Counted from the first letter of the stretch, positions 22,830 to 33,938 are shown. The stretch is 63,625 bases of DNA from Fomitopsis serialis (GCF_022376445.1 NW_025955179.1:1-63625); one strand, 5' to 3'. The notes: generated by a model from the letters alone, not told the origin. A program made the numbers and translations.

Positions 22830-24335
22830 ATGCCCGAAGACGATTTTGACATTTACGGGGAGGATGAAGGGTTCAACTCCACTAAGCCTGTAGAGGTGAG
22901 CATGCGCCATGTATTTGGATCCATCTGCTAAGGGGTCCGCGAGCACCAGGGTCTTGAGGAGGAGCAAGCTGCACCCGACACGAACGAGATCCAAGGTGAA
23001 CATCGCTCCAGCTCCCCCGTCACAGGAGAGAAGAGGCAGCGTGAAGACGACGAGCCTGAGTCTGACGACCGCATGAACGGTGGGCACTCGTCGCCACCCA
23101 AGGAGCTCGAGATCCAGTCAACCGCTGATGCTCGGAGCCCCGGAGCGTCTAACGGTTTTTCTGGAGGGACAACGCCTGGTGTTCCGTCGGTCAGCGGCGG
23201 TGCCGCTGGACAGGGTGCCTTTGACGCGTTATATATCGGTGATTTGCAATGGGTCTGTTGGTTCATACACTTAGGTTCACACATTCATGTCATTCTGAGA
23301 CGTTCCCATGCAATCTGTTTGCCTTTACAGTGGACGACTGATGAGGACGTGCGGCAAGTAGCGCTCAACACTGGCGTGACACTGGACCATAAGGACATCA
23401 CCTTCTCCGAGCACAAGGTAAATGGTAAAAGCAAAGGGTAAGCGTGAATATATGCGTTCCTATGCTGAGTGAATATTCATTCACGTTGACAGAATTGCCT
23501 ACGTGGAGTGTCATAGCTTCGAGAGTGCATCAGCCCTGAAGAATTGGTTCGACAACAAGTAAGATCTGAGCCTTTGTAGTCGTTGCCAGCTCACTGAGAG
23601 TTTTCGCAGTGACTTCCAGAATCGCCGAGCCACGGCAAATTACACGAGCACATCACAAGGGAATCCCTTCCGGACCCTGCCCAAAGGTCGGTGTGCAGCA
23701 CCCAGGCCGTAGTATATCGCTCATCACTCTACACAGAGCCCCCACCGCGCGAGATGCGCCACGGCGGTCAGATGCAGAGCGGAGTGGGGTCCAACCCTGG
23801 CCGCGGCGGCGGCAACTTCCGCGGAGGAGGTATGCAGAACAACAACATGGGCGCGAACATGGGTATGAACATGCGCGGCGGCATGATGGGCAACGGCGGC
23901 ATGATGCGCGGCGGCATGCCTAACATGATGGGCATGGGCATGGGTGGTATGGGTGGTATGGGCGGTATGGGTATGGGTATGGGCGGCATCGGAGGCGGAG
24001 GCATGGGCATGGGCGGTATGGGCGGCGGACGCGGCGGGATGATCCCTCAGGGCCCGCGCGGCAACATGATGGGCCGCGGCGGGGGCATGATGGGTGGCGG
24101 AATGGGTACGGTGTTCTAGGACGATGTCCGTTTCCTGTACTTGTGACGTGGTGACTGATCCGTGTTGTATGACCGTGTAGGAATGGGCATGATGCCAATG
24201 GGCGGCAGAGGCGGCGGGTTTGGGAACGTCCAGGGACACTTCAACCCCGCGTTCATGCAGGGCGGCGCTGGTGGGGGTGGTCAGTTTGGGCCGGAGGGAC
24301 CGAGGAAGAGGTTCAAGATGGAGGACGGTGCATAA
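22830..24335 (+). CDS. RRM protein resembling CPSF6 / CFIm68
   Basis: Starts [15 protein letters not shown], an acidic N-terminus as in CPSF6-type proteins. A disordered region with [14 protein letters not shown] follows, then one RRM: RNP2-like [10 protein letters not shown], middle part [14 protein letters not shown]1-like [14 protein letters not shown]. After NPFRTLPKE comes a long Met/Gly-rich low-complexity tail of repeated GGM, GMGM and RGG units, ending [12 protein letters not shown]. By family it would be part of the nuclear cleavage factor that helps choose mRNA 3' ends. The first intron starts at GTGAGC after residue 22. The acceptor that keeps the frame is the CAG near 22,951 (giving VEGLEEEQ), not the nearer CTAAG. 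The RRM is interrupted by at least three introns. The exact orthologue is uncertain because many fungal RRM proteins have RGG tails. Confidence 0.75.
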
Positions 24336-24707
24336 ATGCACTGCAGCACGGTTCACGTCAATCAAGGACACGTAGAACCTCGGACAACATACTTCTCCAT
24401 TCACGCCTTCCTCACCCATCCGCTCGTCTTAGCTTTCGTGAAGCAATGTCCGATACTGTAGTCCGCATAATGTAACCCACTCGCAGCTCAATCCACATGT
24501 GGTGGATCTTCCTGCTGTATTGTTGTCCATCAGGAAGCGGATACATGTGTGATGTACTAAGGTGTGTTCGGTGCGAATGCGGAATAAGATAGATGGCGAT
24601 GGTACAGTGTGGCGACAATATATGAGGAGACATACAGAGAACCAAGGCATGAAGGCAAGAACAAGAGTCGCGGCAAGTCCGATGTATATGAACCAACACA
24701 TGCAGTA
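24336..24707. other. Shared 3' region of two convergent genes
   Basis: Between the stop codons of the RRM gene (plus) and the SPT2-like gene (minus). No gene or repeat is recognised; it must hold both 3' untranslated regions and polyadenylation signals. Confidence 0.5.
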
Positions 24708-26168
24708 TCAACCCCTGCGGTCCTTCTCCTTCCGCTTGCGCCGCTTCTCTTCTTCGTGACGCCTTTCCTGTTCCTTCTCGAGCTCGTCCTCTTTCCGAGC
24801 AATGCGTGCACTGCAAAAGCAATATCAGCAACGGCATTATGAGATGCGTCAACCAGCAGACGTCGCTCTGCAGCAGAAGTAGGATCGTGGCTGACCTTCG
24901 CTTCTCCTCCCTCTCGAGGTCGCTTGCGCCCGCCTCCATGTCCTCGTCGTCGCTCATCACATCTGCAACGACATAGCGAGAGCGGTCCTTGCCAAAGAGG
25001 CTCCAGATCTGGGAGCTGATGTCGTTCTGGGAGGACCCGGCGCGCTTCTTTGGCGGCGGCGGCGACGTGCTTCGTGAAGAGGCCATCGAAGGAGAGCGGG
25101 GCCGCTTCTTGGGAATAGGCTTGCTACTGGCTGAGGATGCGAGCTTGATGACGTGGCCGCGGTCGCCTTGCCAGCGGGCACAGGTGTCCTAGAACCGGAG
25201 GAGGATACCGACTTGGTGGGAAGCGGCTTGACTGCGGCCGGTCGTTGAGACGAGGAAGACTTTGGAGTAGGAGCGGGGCGAGGTTGGCTGGGAACTTTGG
25301 AGGCGGGAGAGGCAGACCCGCTCTGCGTCCTCTGCAGGCCTGTCTTCTGGCCGATGCCTGCGGGGGTGTTCGCTCGCGACGTCGACGCGGACTCCACCTG
25401 CGAGACGGCCTTCGTCTCCTTGGCCTTCCCAAACCAGTCCTTGAACTCCTTCGCCTCGTCGCCCTGCAGGGTCTTCGCCTTCGCCTTCGCCCGGTCCTGC
25501 AGGATCTCGTCAATCGTCCGCGTATCCCGTTTGTTCACGTTGAGCTTGATGAGCGTGGCCGGCGCCTGCGCGAGGCGCTGCCGCACGGACATCGTGCTCT
25601 TCCCGTCCGCAGACAGCGCGCCCGTGTTCGTCGTCGTGATGTCCATCGCGCCGCCGGGGAGCCGCCTGCCCGCCTTCGCGTACCCGCCGGCCGAGTTCGC
25701 GCGGCGCGCGCTGCCCAGGCCATGGCGCATCTCGAGCTCCATCCGCCGCTTGCGCTTCTCCTCGCGCGTCAGCGCACTCGCGCCCGCCTCGTCGTCGCCC
25801 GGGTCCTCCGAGCCCTTGCGCCCCGCCGCGCGCGAGACGGGGTACCCGTTGCCGTCCGTCCGCGCCGCGCGCTTCGGGCCGTGCATCAGGCGGGCGCGCT
25901 CCTCCTCCTCGCGCCGCTGCAGCTCGCGCTCCCGCGCCTCGCGCTCGCGCTCGACCCGGGCCTGTCGCTCCTGCTCCCTTTTCTCCTCCTCGAGGCGTTT
26001 GAGCCGGAGCTTCGCCTCCATCTCGCGCTCCTTGCGCTCCTTCTCCTCCCGCTCCTTGCGCTTCTGCGCGTCCCGCCGCTGCTTCTCCACCAGCGCATTC
26101 TGCACGGCTGCCTCGGACTGGCGGGTCTGGGTGGCGCTGAGCGCCATGAGCGCAGCGAAGGAGGACAT
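24708..26168 (-). CDS. SPT2-family chromatin protein
   Basis: Starts MSSFAALMALSATQTRQSEA. Residues 25-110 are an extremely charged, Arg/Glu/Lys-rich helix (RRDAQKRKEREEKERKERE, LQRREEEERARLMHGPKR). A disordered middle carries TRTIDEILQDRAKAKAKTL, FKDWFGKAKETKA and Ser/Pro-rich sequence. The C-terminal SPT2 domain has SSQIWSLFGKDRSRYV, SDDEDMEAGASDLEREEKR and, after an intron of about 105 bases ending TTTTGCAG, ARIARKEDELEKEQERRHE and KRRKRKEKDRRG-stop. SPT2 proteins bind DNA and histone H3-H4 and act during transcription elongation. The frame must change near 25,123-25,128. Either one base is missing there (restoring QPVGKPIPKKRPRSPS) or a 26-29 base intron exists, which is unusually short. 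Convergent with the RRM gene. Confidence 0.85.
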
Positions 26169-26544
26169 TCTGTGGTCGTGAGGTCGTCAGAGAGCACTGT
26201 AGGTTAGATGGAGACAGCCCAGGTGTATAAATGAAGTAGGTGGGCAGGGCAAGGGCGGTGAAGGTGGTCGTTTGTGGTAAGTTGCAGTGCCGCTCGAAGG
26301 CTGGCTCAGCGCACATACATATACAGCAATCGCGTGCCCGAGGTGGTTGGGCGCTTATTCAAGTTCACACAATAAAATGGGTGGCTGGACAAAGCGGTCC
26401 TCCTGAGTTCTGTAGTCGTATTTCCTTCTATGTAGTGCAGTCATGACATGGTGGTTCGAGAGGTATCGCGCGGAGACACTACGGTATATATGCAGCGAAC
26501 ATGGTGAAAACCAGGTGCGAAGAGTGCCGGGCCAAGCCGACGGA
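26169..26544. other. Intergenic, SPT2 promoter and MFS 3' flank
   Basis: No gene is recognised. It contains the upstream region of the SPT2-like gene and the 3' flank of the transporter, both on the minus strand. Confidence 0.5.
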
Positions 26545-28369
26545 TCATGAGCTCGACTTCTCGTCCTTCCAAACCTGTGCAGGCAGCAGCATGGCCCCAC
26601 CCAAAGCTACGATGGCGAGGAAGGCGAGGAAGAGATAGATGAACATCCCCCCGAGGAGGTGATGCGACTCATCGATGGACAGGGAGAAAAGCGAGTTCGC
26701 CATAGCGGGGCCAATGGCGCGCATGACCGATACGCTCATCTGCGAGAGGCCGTTCACGGAGCCTAGTGAAGCCTTGTTGGGCGAAGAGGCGGTGATGAAG
26801 ATGAAGACGCTTCCTGTACGACCGATCAGTACACGCTGCGCGGGTGCAAGACGGATGAACGGACCATAACAGAAATTCGTGGCTACTGAGATGAAGCACT
26901 GCAGCGCCAGGAGCGCCCATAGGGCAGTGCTGTAGCCCTGCTCGCGCACGACGAAGTTCGTGACGGGCATCAACGCGAACACAGGGAGAGCTGCGGCCAT
27001 CCCAAAGACATAGATCTTCTTCGGACCGAAATAGCCCACCGCCTTCGAGAACGTGAGGATCTGCATGGTGCCATTCGTGATCCCATACACCGATAGGAGT
27101 GCGCCGATGGCCTGCGGCGACAGTCCGAGGCCGCCCAGTGCGATCGGCGTAGACATCCACACCGGGAGAACTGTGCGGTAGCTGATGTCAGCTATCGCAA
27201 GGAGAGCATAATTCCCGGCGGAGATCATGACGCGTGAGGTTAATAGTGCTCGAAGCGGTAGTGGTTCTGAACTGGACGTCTTGCCGGGCGCGATGGGTAC
27301 GACTGGCCGAGGTCCGTCGGCACCTGCGACGTTTTGGAGAGTGAGATTCGCCTTGCTCTTACGGAGGGTGAAGATGCGGCGGAGAGAGATAGGTGATTTG
27401 ACGGTCTGCGGATTGCCTGGATTAGGTGGGGAATGACGCATGATCGTGATCTACGCACCTCCTTCAAGAAGATCATTGTGACGAAAAAGGCCAGAACCGA
27501 GAATGTCGCAGGTACAGCACAAGCAAGGAAATAAGGATACCTTGCCATAAATTCGTTATGCCCAAACAAGATGGGGAATCGTTCATGTGGTCGTGATAAT
27601 AAGCCACCGATCATAGGCCTGGTGTAGAATTCATCATGTGTCAGGAGATTGTTGCAGGCCACGTATAGATGGAGGACTCACCCTAGAGTGCCGCCAGTCA
27701 TCCATGCAAGGGGCAAGTAGGCGTACGCCTCCGCGATATTCGTGGAGTCGGTTATTTCAGCCATCATACTTTTCAGCACGCCGATATTGCCGTTCAGAGC
27801 TCCATTGAGACTCCGGCTGTGATAGCGGACTGAGTACGAGCCGCACAGCTACGGGAACGTGGGGCTCACCTCACGACCAGACCCCAGAAGGTACGCGACA
27901 TACCGAAGCTGTACATGGATAATGACAGTCCAAGGAGGCCAATCATGATGACGGGCTTGCGCCCGACGCGGTCAGACAAGCGGCTCCAATGTAGGACGGT
28001 CAAGGCCTGAGTGGCGAAGAAGAGGGAATGCTGAACATTGCGACGTTAGACCGCGTATTCATGCGCCGTGGGTAGAACTGCGTACCATGAGGCCAACATA
28101 GTAGCCAACTTTTGCCTCATCGCCGCCGGTGATGCCAATGTTGCGGATAAGCTACCAAACGCTGCCAGTGAGTCCATGCAAGCTTGCGGCGCTGAAGATG
28201 AGAATATACTGACGTCCGGGGCGAAGGGGGAGATGACTTGACTCGTGAGTGGCTCCGCTAATTGGAGGACGAGCAAGATGGAGAGTTGTGCCCAGGGGAT
28301 GGGTGTTTTCGTCGGCTTCGCCTTGCGCAGAAGCGGTGTCTCCTCGTCACTGCGTTCGACGACGGTCAT
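26545..28369 (-). CDS. MFS transporter, drug:proton antiporter-like (DHA1 / ZIFL type)
   Basis: Starts MTVVERSDEETPLLRKAK, an acidic dileucine-containing N-terminus typical of this fungal group, followed by the first helix (WAQLSILLVLQLAEPLTS). Motif A of the major facilitator superfamily is present between helices 2 and 3 (SDRVGRKPVIMIGLLGLS), and motif C-like glycines lie in ALNGNIG and WMTGGTLGPMIGGLLS. The central loop (SPISLRRIFTLRKSKANL) separates two six-helix halves. The second half includes ALLAIADISYRTVLPVWM, FGPKKIYVFGMAAALPVF and SLGSVNGLSQMSVSVMRAIG, and it ends with MLLPAQVWKDEKSSS. Six or more introns. Likely a plasma- or vacuolar-membrane exporter of small molecules; substrate unknown. 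Confidence 0.88.
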
Positions 28370-28496
28370 GGTGGCGAGAACGTGAAGTCGTGAAGAAAGT
28401 AGTGGTACAAAACTGAGGCCTCAGACGGACTGGAGGACGACCGTTGGATGCGCGGGTGAAAGAACGCGACAGAAAGTCGCGGGCGCATTGGAAGGG

Positions 28497-28506
28497 CCTT
28501 ATAAGG
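28497..28506 (-). promoter_or_regulatory. Possible TATA box of the MFS gene
   Basis: The self-complementary CCTTATAAGG lies about 128 bases before the transporter ATG. The position is at the upper end of the usual spacing here. Confidence 0.35.
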
Positions 28507-30392
28507 AGGACTGTCGGACGTCTGGAGGTTGGGAAGCGGTCCGAGGGTCTGCGCGAGTCAGCAAACCGATCCCTTATCCTTACATAAGCGCTTACGTTCC
28601 CGCCCACCATGACACCATCCACATCGATTCCTCCGTCGTGTCGCAGCTGCCTCTTCGCTTGCATCTTGGGCCTGGCTTCTGCGCGACGAATGCGAACGGG
28701 AGCCCGCATGACGAGGAAGGGTCGAGGTGGGAGAAGAGAAGGGGAGACGGGTGGGCGACTGTCGTGGTTTGCGTTCAGTAGCCTGTCGTCGTGGCGTCAC
28801 AGCCAGACCCTGACGTCTACAGGTCTCGAATCCCCCGCCCTTGTACCTCGACAACCTCGTTCCTTGCAAATGCTTGCTTACCAACTAGGGACGCGCAGAA
28901 CGACCGGGCGATGGCACAAAGCGGTACAACACAATTTCTGGTGCGCGCTCGCATACCACAACACCTGACACGGAGGCCACCCATCAGCAAGCTTCCGGTC
29001 CGCTGAGGCCGTGCCCTGAGACGAGAAACAATGTAAGTTAGGTAAGTACCCCGTTTTTCCTTTCCTTTCGTTCCAAGTCCTTCTGACAGAATCGGCCTGT
29101 CTACCAAAGTTTCGCTCAGAAGGGTGTGCACCCGCGTCGCTGGGCGATCCGAACTCGCGTATGGCGTACTTACTTGCATCTCGGTCGCGAGGCGTACTGC
29201 TCTCCTGTTGTAGGTGCTGTTGCACCGTTCATTGATGGTTTGTTCCATCCTCATGAAGTCTAGCATCCCGGAAATTGAACCGGTGTTGTTGTCCGCATAC
29301 TCGACAGGTCCAAAGACCTCGATGAATACCAACACCGGGAGTCCACCCTGACGGAACAACGTATTCTCAGATTGATTTCACGTAGAAACAAAGTGAGACA
29401 AACATCTCAATTCTAAGCTGGCCTGATGTCCACGACGACTGAACAGCTGGCATGTTGAAGTGACAGTGTACACGTCGCGTGAAGAGCAAATTGACTATTA
29501 TTATATAGACAACTTCACGCACAGTCGCCATTTGCCGACCGCATCTTCTTTTCTCTCATCGCGCCTCAGCGCGACGCCAATTCAACTGTGGAACAGCGTT
29601 GTGTTGAGGCCGAGGATGCGGTGGGAGCGAAGACGCCTCGTCTCAGCGTGGTCTCAAGTTGGCTTTGGGTTCGCGCGAAGTGCGGAGATTCAAACTACCT
29701 TGATGCACGCGTGAACCGTGGCTGCCCGCAATCCAAACTCTGGCCATGTACTTATAGAACAGGACGCCGCACCATGTTTCTCCGCCTCCTCAAGCAGAGC
29801 GGACGTTGCTGAGGTGCACCCGCCGTAGAGCTCGATAGGTCCCTGTGGGCGCCGGCCAGCTAGGGGCTCCCGTATTCAGGGGGTTGTGGGTCCACGCGTC
29901 TGCAAGCCACAAATGTGCGTGTGTGCATTTTTCTGTGTTGTACTCAAATTTCACTCACCGCTTTCCCCCCATTTGGACTTCCCATTGTCCTCGACGTGGA
30001 CCTCGCTTCGCGACCACCGTTTTGCCTTTTTTGTGCAAGCCTCGCATCGATGCCTCCGTGCCATCAGTGACCGCCCTTCTCTAGGTCAGAGGCAAGACGA
30101 ATCACAGATTGCGTCCACGGCGTCACGAGGCTTGCATGCGTCCCACGGCCCTTACAAGGAAGACAAGCACAGCCTCGCGATGCCTTCCGCCTTGTCTGAT
30201 TGCACCGTCCATGTTCGCGGACTCACAGCAGCTCGCAAGCGACGGCTAGCGCGGCTAGACATGGCTTCTACGGGCATTGCCACAGGCTGCCACACCTTTC
30301 AGTTGCCAGGAATGGATGTGTGGTACGTGCCCTCATTGGCCTGGCTGACTCGTTGGCCGTGGCACAGACGCGCACAAGGCCGCTCCGCCACA

Positions 30393-30400
30393 TATAAATA
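30393..30400 (+). promoter_or_regulatory. TATA box of the gene at 30487
   Basis: TATAAATA, 94 bases before the ATG at 30487; a clean consensus match with CT-rich sequence between it and the start codon. Confidence 0.5.
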
Positions 30401-30486
30401 CCGTGGCCCTCTGTACAGGATAGACATCAGCCTCAACGCCGCACACAAGCACAGTCTTCCCCCGTCGCTCCTCATAACAAGTAACT

Positions 30487-31697
30487 ATGCGAAAAGACCT
30501 AGGTCCCCTCGGGACGCTGTTCGATACGGAGCCTCGCGAAACGCTCGGCGCACCAGACATGCCTTCAGCGCCTCAATTATCGCACGCCAAAGCATACGCC
30601 TTCCGGCTGCCATCAGCTAAGCCGCCACCATTCGACGCCGCAAACAAAGGTCGATCGCGCCGGGCATCGTCCGCCGACTACGGTTGTGCGTTCCTACAGC
30701 CGAATGACAACGTAACGAGCAAGCAGCCACCCACTGGCTCGCGCCACAGCGGGACGCCGCCACCAATGCGGCGCATGGTATATTCAGTCCCGAATGACAA
30801 CTTTGTAGCCACATACAAGTCGTCTCGCGAAGCATCAAAAGGAAGCCCCGATCGATCCCAGCACAATGCAAGGGCAAGAGAGGCAACTTCTAGTACGCGA
30901 GACCTCGGACACCAGCACTCGGACGCTTCTCTCTCTGCAAGCGTCGAAGAACCGAGGCATGTCTTGTATGAAACAACGGGGAGCGGTACTCATGCTGAGC
31001 CGACATCGGCCAAGAACACGGTTGAAGGGCATCGAAGCACCTCGTCAACGGGGGACAGCACGCAACAAGTCCAATGGTCACTCGCAGTGCAACGCGTGCC
31101 CGCCAATGCCAACATCTGGAGCTCCGCGGGCCTGCTCCTCCCGCCACCGGGCATCGGGCGCAGAAGTGCAAGCGCAGGCAGTCAAGACAGGCCCCAGGAA
31201 CAGCGCCCGTCCGTCGCCTGCCCCTTCGACGACGAAGACAAGGAAAACCTGCAAGCGGCCGAGTCTGCCGAATGGAACAAACTGTCCAGAGAGATCTCTG
31301 CGGCCACCGCTCTGCCCGTTCGACGGAGGCTGGAGCCCGGCGAGTGGAATGCACCTCCGGTGCCGTCGCCCCTCACCTTCGGCGACGGACTCCCAGACAC
31401 GACGAGGCTGCCTAGGCCGTCCTACTGCACGCCGCGCGACTATAGGGGGATGGAATGGCCCTCCTATGTGACAGTGGCCTTCAAGTCGCGTTGCAGGTGA
31501 GTGCATGTTCATGTACCGTTGGAAGCGATCTCTAACCGGTTGTTGGTAACAGGATGCACTGGCGGTGCATGCCTTGCCGGGAGTGCCGAGTTGAATCGGA
31601 TCCGCAGTGGCAGTTGTATGGCCTTTGGAAATCTCGCGGTGCTGCGGGGCGGGCCCAGGAGGATGGGAAGGGGTGGGCATTTCCTGGATTGCAGTGA
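30487..31697 (+). CDS. Unrecognised Ser/Pro-rich, mostly disordered protein
   Basis: Starts MRKDLGPLGTLFDTEPRE. The first exon (about 337 codons) is rich in Ser, Pro and Arg, without membrane segments or a known domain. It contains FDDEDKENLQAAESAEWNK (with a KEN-box-like KEN) and ends in a more ordered block, YCTPRDYRGMEWPSYVTVAF. A GTGAGT donor at the codon before the apparent stop, with an acceptor GGTAACAG near 31,551, joins a second exon in phase. That exon reads RMHWRCMPCRECRV, DPQWQLYGLWKSRG and GWAFPGLQ-stop. The final exon adds a Cys-rich C-x2-C-x2-C cluster and several Trp, which may be a small metal-binding or protein-binding tail. Function unknown. Confidence 0.6.
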
Positions 31698-31855
31698 AGA
31701 TATTCGGCACGAGACCCTCAAGTGTATGTGATCGCGGACTCTGAGAACACTTCAAAAGCAAAGCTATGTAGTCATATGTACCATCTTCGTTGTATGCTGT
31801 ATGTCGCGTAATACCTGTAGGACACCATGAATATACTGTATCATTGCTTGGATCC

Positions 31856-31860
31856 CACTG
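31856..31860. repeat. Target-site duplication, left
   Basis: CACTG immediately before the left LTR, repeated as CACTG at 40987-40991 immediately after the right LTR. A five-base duplication is the usual size for Ty3/gypsy integration. Confidence 0.9.
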
Positions 31861-32278
31861 TGTAACAAGACGAGTTACCGGACTTGCTACTGGGAGGGGT
31901 TCGGTCACTCAAGGTACGCTCACGTGACGGGTGATCAGTCCGTCTGGTTAGGTTCGGTAGAACGGGTGTGTATTACCAACTACGTTAACGTAACGAGAGG
32001 TAGTACAAGGGAAGCGCGCGAGAGAGGTAGAGAGAGAGAGAGTAGAGAGAGGAGAGAGGGAGAGACGTTTGGCCAGCAAAGCGTGTCGAACCTCGAGAAC
32101 TCTTCATCCTTATATACTCGTATAAGGATCGCCTTAACGCCCGGCACAGCCCTTACGAGGCGATGCCTTTCAGCTACTAGACGAACGTCGTAAGTTCCAG
32201 CGGGTTCTCTACGGTTCGAGATGAATGTAGAATATACATTCATGTACTATATTATAATACACATACTGAGTCGTTACA
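31861..32278 (-). repeat. 3' LTR (left on the plus strand)
   Basis: 418 bases bounded by TGTAAC and GTTACA. It contains a GA-rich microsatellite (about 32,012-32,063 on the plus strand) and a TATATAAG box. By eye it matches the other LTR base for base. Confidence 0.93.
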
Positions 32279-32280
32279 AT

Positions 32281-32290
32281 TACCCCCTCA
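32281..32290 (-). promoter_or_regulatory. Polypurine tract of the retrotransposon
   Basis: Reads TGAGGGGGTA on the minus strand, two bases before the 3' LTR; the expected plus-strand primer site for reverse transcription. Confidence 0.7.
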
Positions 32291-32416
32291 CAAAGAAAGC
32301 GAGGTCTCCGAGTCGAGGGAAGGAAGGCAACGAAATATCAGTGAATCATGACGTGTAAAGAATGTGAGGCATAGCTAAGATGCGCAATATACAATTCTAA
32401 ACAACCGACTCGATCC

Positions 32417-33601
32417 TTACCGACGCGATCCTATCCTCTCTCCATCCACCTTCTTGATGTGGTCAAGAAACGCGCCCGCATTCCCGTGGTACTGCGGAGC
32501 ACAGACGCGCAACTCGTCGATCTGGTGTACGAAGAGGTAGGGACGTCCTCGGCGGGCGCTGCCATGCCAGTAACGCTCGACAGCGCGTAACCCGTTGGCG
32601 TAAAGCGGGATGTCGACGTCGCGGAGCCATTCGCGGTTGTTATTGACGCAGTAGTCGATACCGTGTCGGTGAACAACGTGCTTGTGGACCCAGTTGATGG
32701 CGAGTCGAGGCGGAACGGGAGCGGAGCGTCGTCCGACGAGGAATTGGTCGTGCAGAGCGGCAAGACCGGCCTTGAGCGAGCTCAGCTCGTACGGCTTGAT
32801 CTCCTCGAGAGCGTGCGCGACGCCGAGCTGGTTGAGGGAAAGGAAGTAAAGGATGTCGTGGAGGTTCTGCGGCGAAAGGGAGAAGGCATTCAATATCGGG
32901 TGCGTAGGCGCCATGGACGATCGGCGATCGAGACTCTTGGGTGCCCCGAGGCGATCGTGGAAGACGGATGGTTAACAGCGCGCTCCGTACGTCCGATAGG
33001 TCGACTGGCTCGCAGGAACTCTTGACGCAGGACCGCGGCGTACGACGGCGGTGGTGTGTTCCGCCGGGCCGCTAGGACAATGTCACCGTCCATGGGGACA
33101 TCAGCGTCGCTCCCGTCGCGTGCTTGTAGAGACGCGGAAGCGGAGCGATCGGCCAGGTTGGCCTGTCCGTCCGACGAGGTCAAGACCGAAGTGGTGTCCG
33201 ACACGTCAAGTACTGGAACAAATTGGGTGAGAACTGTGATTCACATTGTACCACTAGTTCGACTTACTATGTCCCAGCTGCCTGACAGGTGCGTCGCCTG
33301 CGACGCGTTCCGGCTTCAAGAGCAGTGGGGTATCTTCATCGACCTCGCCAGGCTCGCTGTCGGACTCGGGCAACGATGCAAGAGGCGGCATCGAAGAGAA
33401 CGACATTAGGGAAGGGGCGGGCGAGTTAGGGCGAGTAAAAGGTGAGCGAACTTCGTTAACGACGTCGTCCCGTACTGAAGTCGCGCTGGGGATCGTGGGC
33501 ATGACGGAGGGACTAGCAGACGACGCGGCCGAGTTGATGGCCAAAACGAGGTTGTCGAGAAGAGGCGCAGCCATGTCGAAGAGGAAGGGAAGTGAAGACA
33601 A
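32417..33601 (-). CDS. Additional ORF of the retrotransposon between pol and the 3' LTR (probably spliced)
   Basis: Three minus-strand coding segments can be joined. Exon 1 (33601-33268) begins MSSLPFLFDMAAPLLDNLVL and ends at a GTAAGT donor. The acceptor TTGTTCCAG at about 33,213 continues in phase as LDVSDTTSVLTSSDGQAN ... PPPSYAAVLRQEFLRA. A second short intron (donor GTTAAC, acceptor CCCAAG) leads into RSSMAPTHPILNAFSLSPQ ... NWVHKHVVHRHGIDYCVNN ... GAFLDHIKKVDGERIGSRR-stop. The predicted protein is about 340 residues: a Ser/Pro-rich N-terminal half and an ordered C-terminal half with LHDILYFLSLNQLGVAHALE. There is no signal peptide or membrane segment, so it does not look like an envelope protein. 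I do not recognise the family. The second junction is uncertain; the last 165 codons could be a separate protein. Confidence 0.5.
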
Positions 33602-33734
33602 GACAAAAGGTGTAGGTTGTTGAAAGGGAAAGGGGGAAGGGGAACGGGGAAAGGGGCGAAGAGCGAAGGGGAGAGGAGCGAACGGTAAACTTCTGGTGGA
33701 CCAGGAGTGAGGAACTTAGTGAGTGCCCTCGCCT

Positions 33735-33742
33735 CTTATATC
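33735..33742 (-). promoter_or_regulatory. Possible internal TATA box before the extra retrotransposon ORF
   Basis: GATATAAG on the minus strand about 135 bases before the ATG at 33601, followed by a C/T-rich leader. It suggests the extra ORF could have its own promoter rather than relying on the LTR. Confidence 0.35.
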
Positions 33743-33938
33743 GCAGGTGTATGCGGCAGACCAAATGCAACAGGCTCGGCCAGCGAACCGAGTTCAGAGG
33801 TCGCAAAGGCTACCGTTCCTCAATGACGGAGCCTGGTTGCCAATAAAGATTAGTATGGTGAGTCATTGTCCGTTGTTCATTTCCGTCGTTGGACTGTTCG
33901 AGTGGAGCATCCTTGTGCTGTCCTCGGAAATGAACACA

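Larger units (their letters stand above)
28370..30486. other. Divergent intergenic region with one exon-like segment
   Basis: Between the divergent transporter gene (minus) and the gene at 30487 (plus). No complete gene is recognised. On the minus strand 29,176-29,359 reads like a coding exon (DNNTGSISGMLDFMRMEQTI and NERCNSTYNRRAVRLATEM) and ends exactly at a GTAAGT donor, but I could not find a convincing partner exon. The remainder is C/T-rich promoter-like sequence. Confidence 0.4.

Noticed and set aside
23724..24419. 231-codon minus-strand frame rich in His and Ala
   Set aside because: Antisense shadow of the Met/Gly repeat tail of the RRM gene.
25245..26207. Long open frames of 320 and 294 codons on the plus strand
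   Set aside because: They are antisense to the SPT2-like gene. The GC-rich, Glu/Arg-rich coding strand keeps the opposite frames open, and their translations are low-complexity Arg/Leu without motifs.
29886..30620. 244-codon plus-strand frame overlapping the start of the gene at 30487
   Set aside because: It runs across a TATA box and the promoter in a different frame, with no motif.
31924..32243. Open frames of 87-89 codons inside both LTRs
   Set aside because: They are non-coding LTR sequence, duplicated simply because the LTRs are identical; no codon bias or motif.
32417..33601. Envelope gene of the retrotransposon
   Set aside because: The position fits, but no signal peptide, membrane segment or cleavage site is visible.
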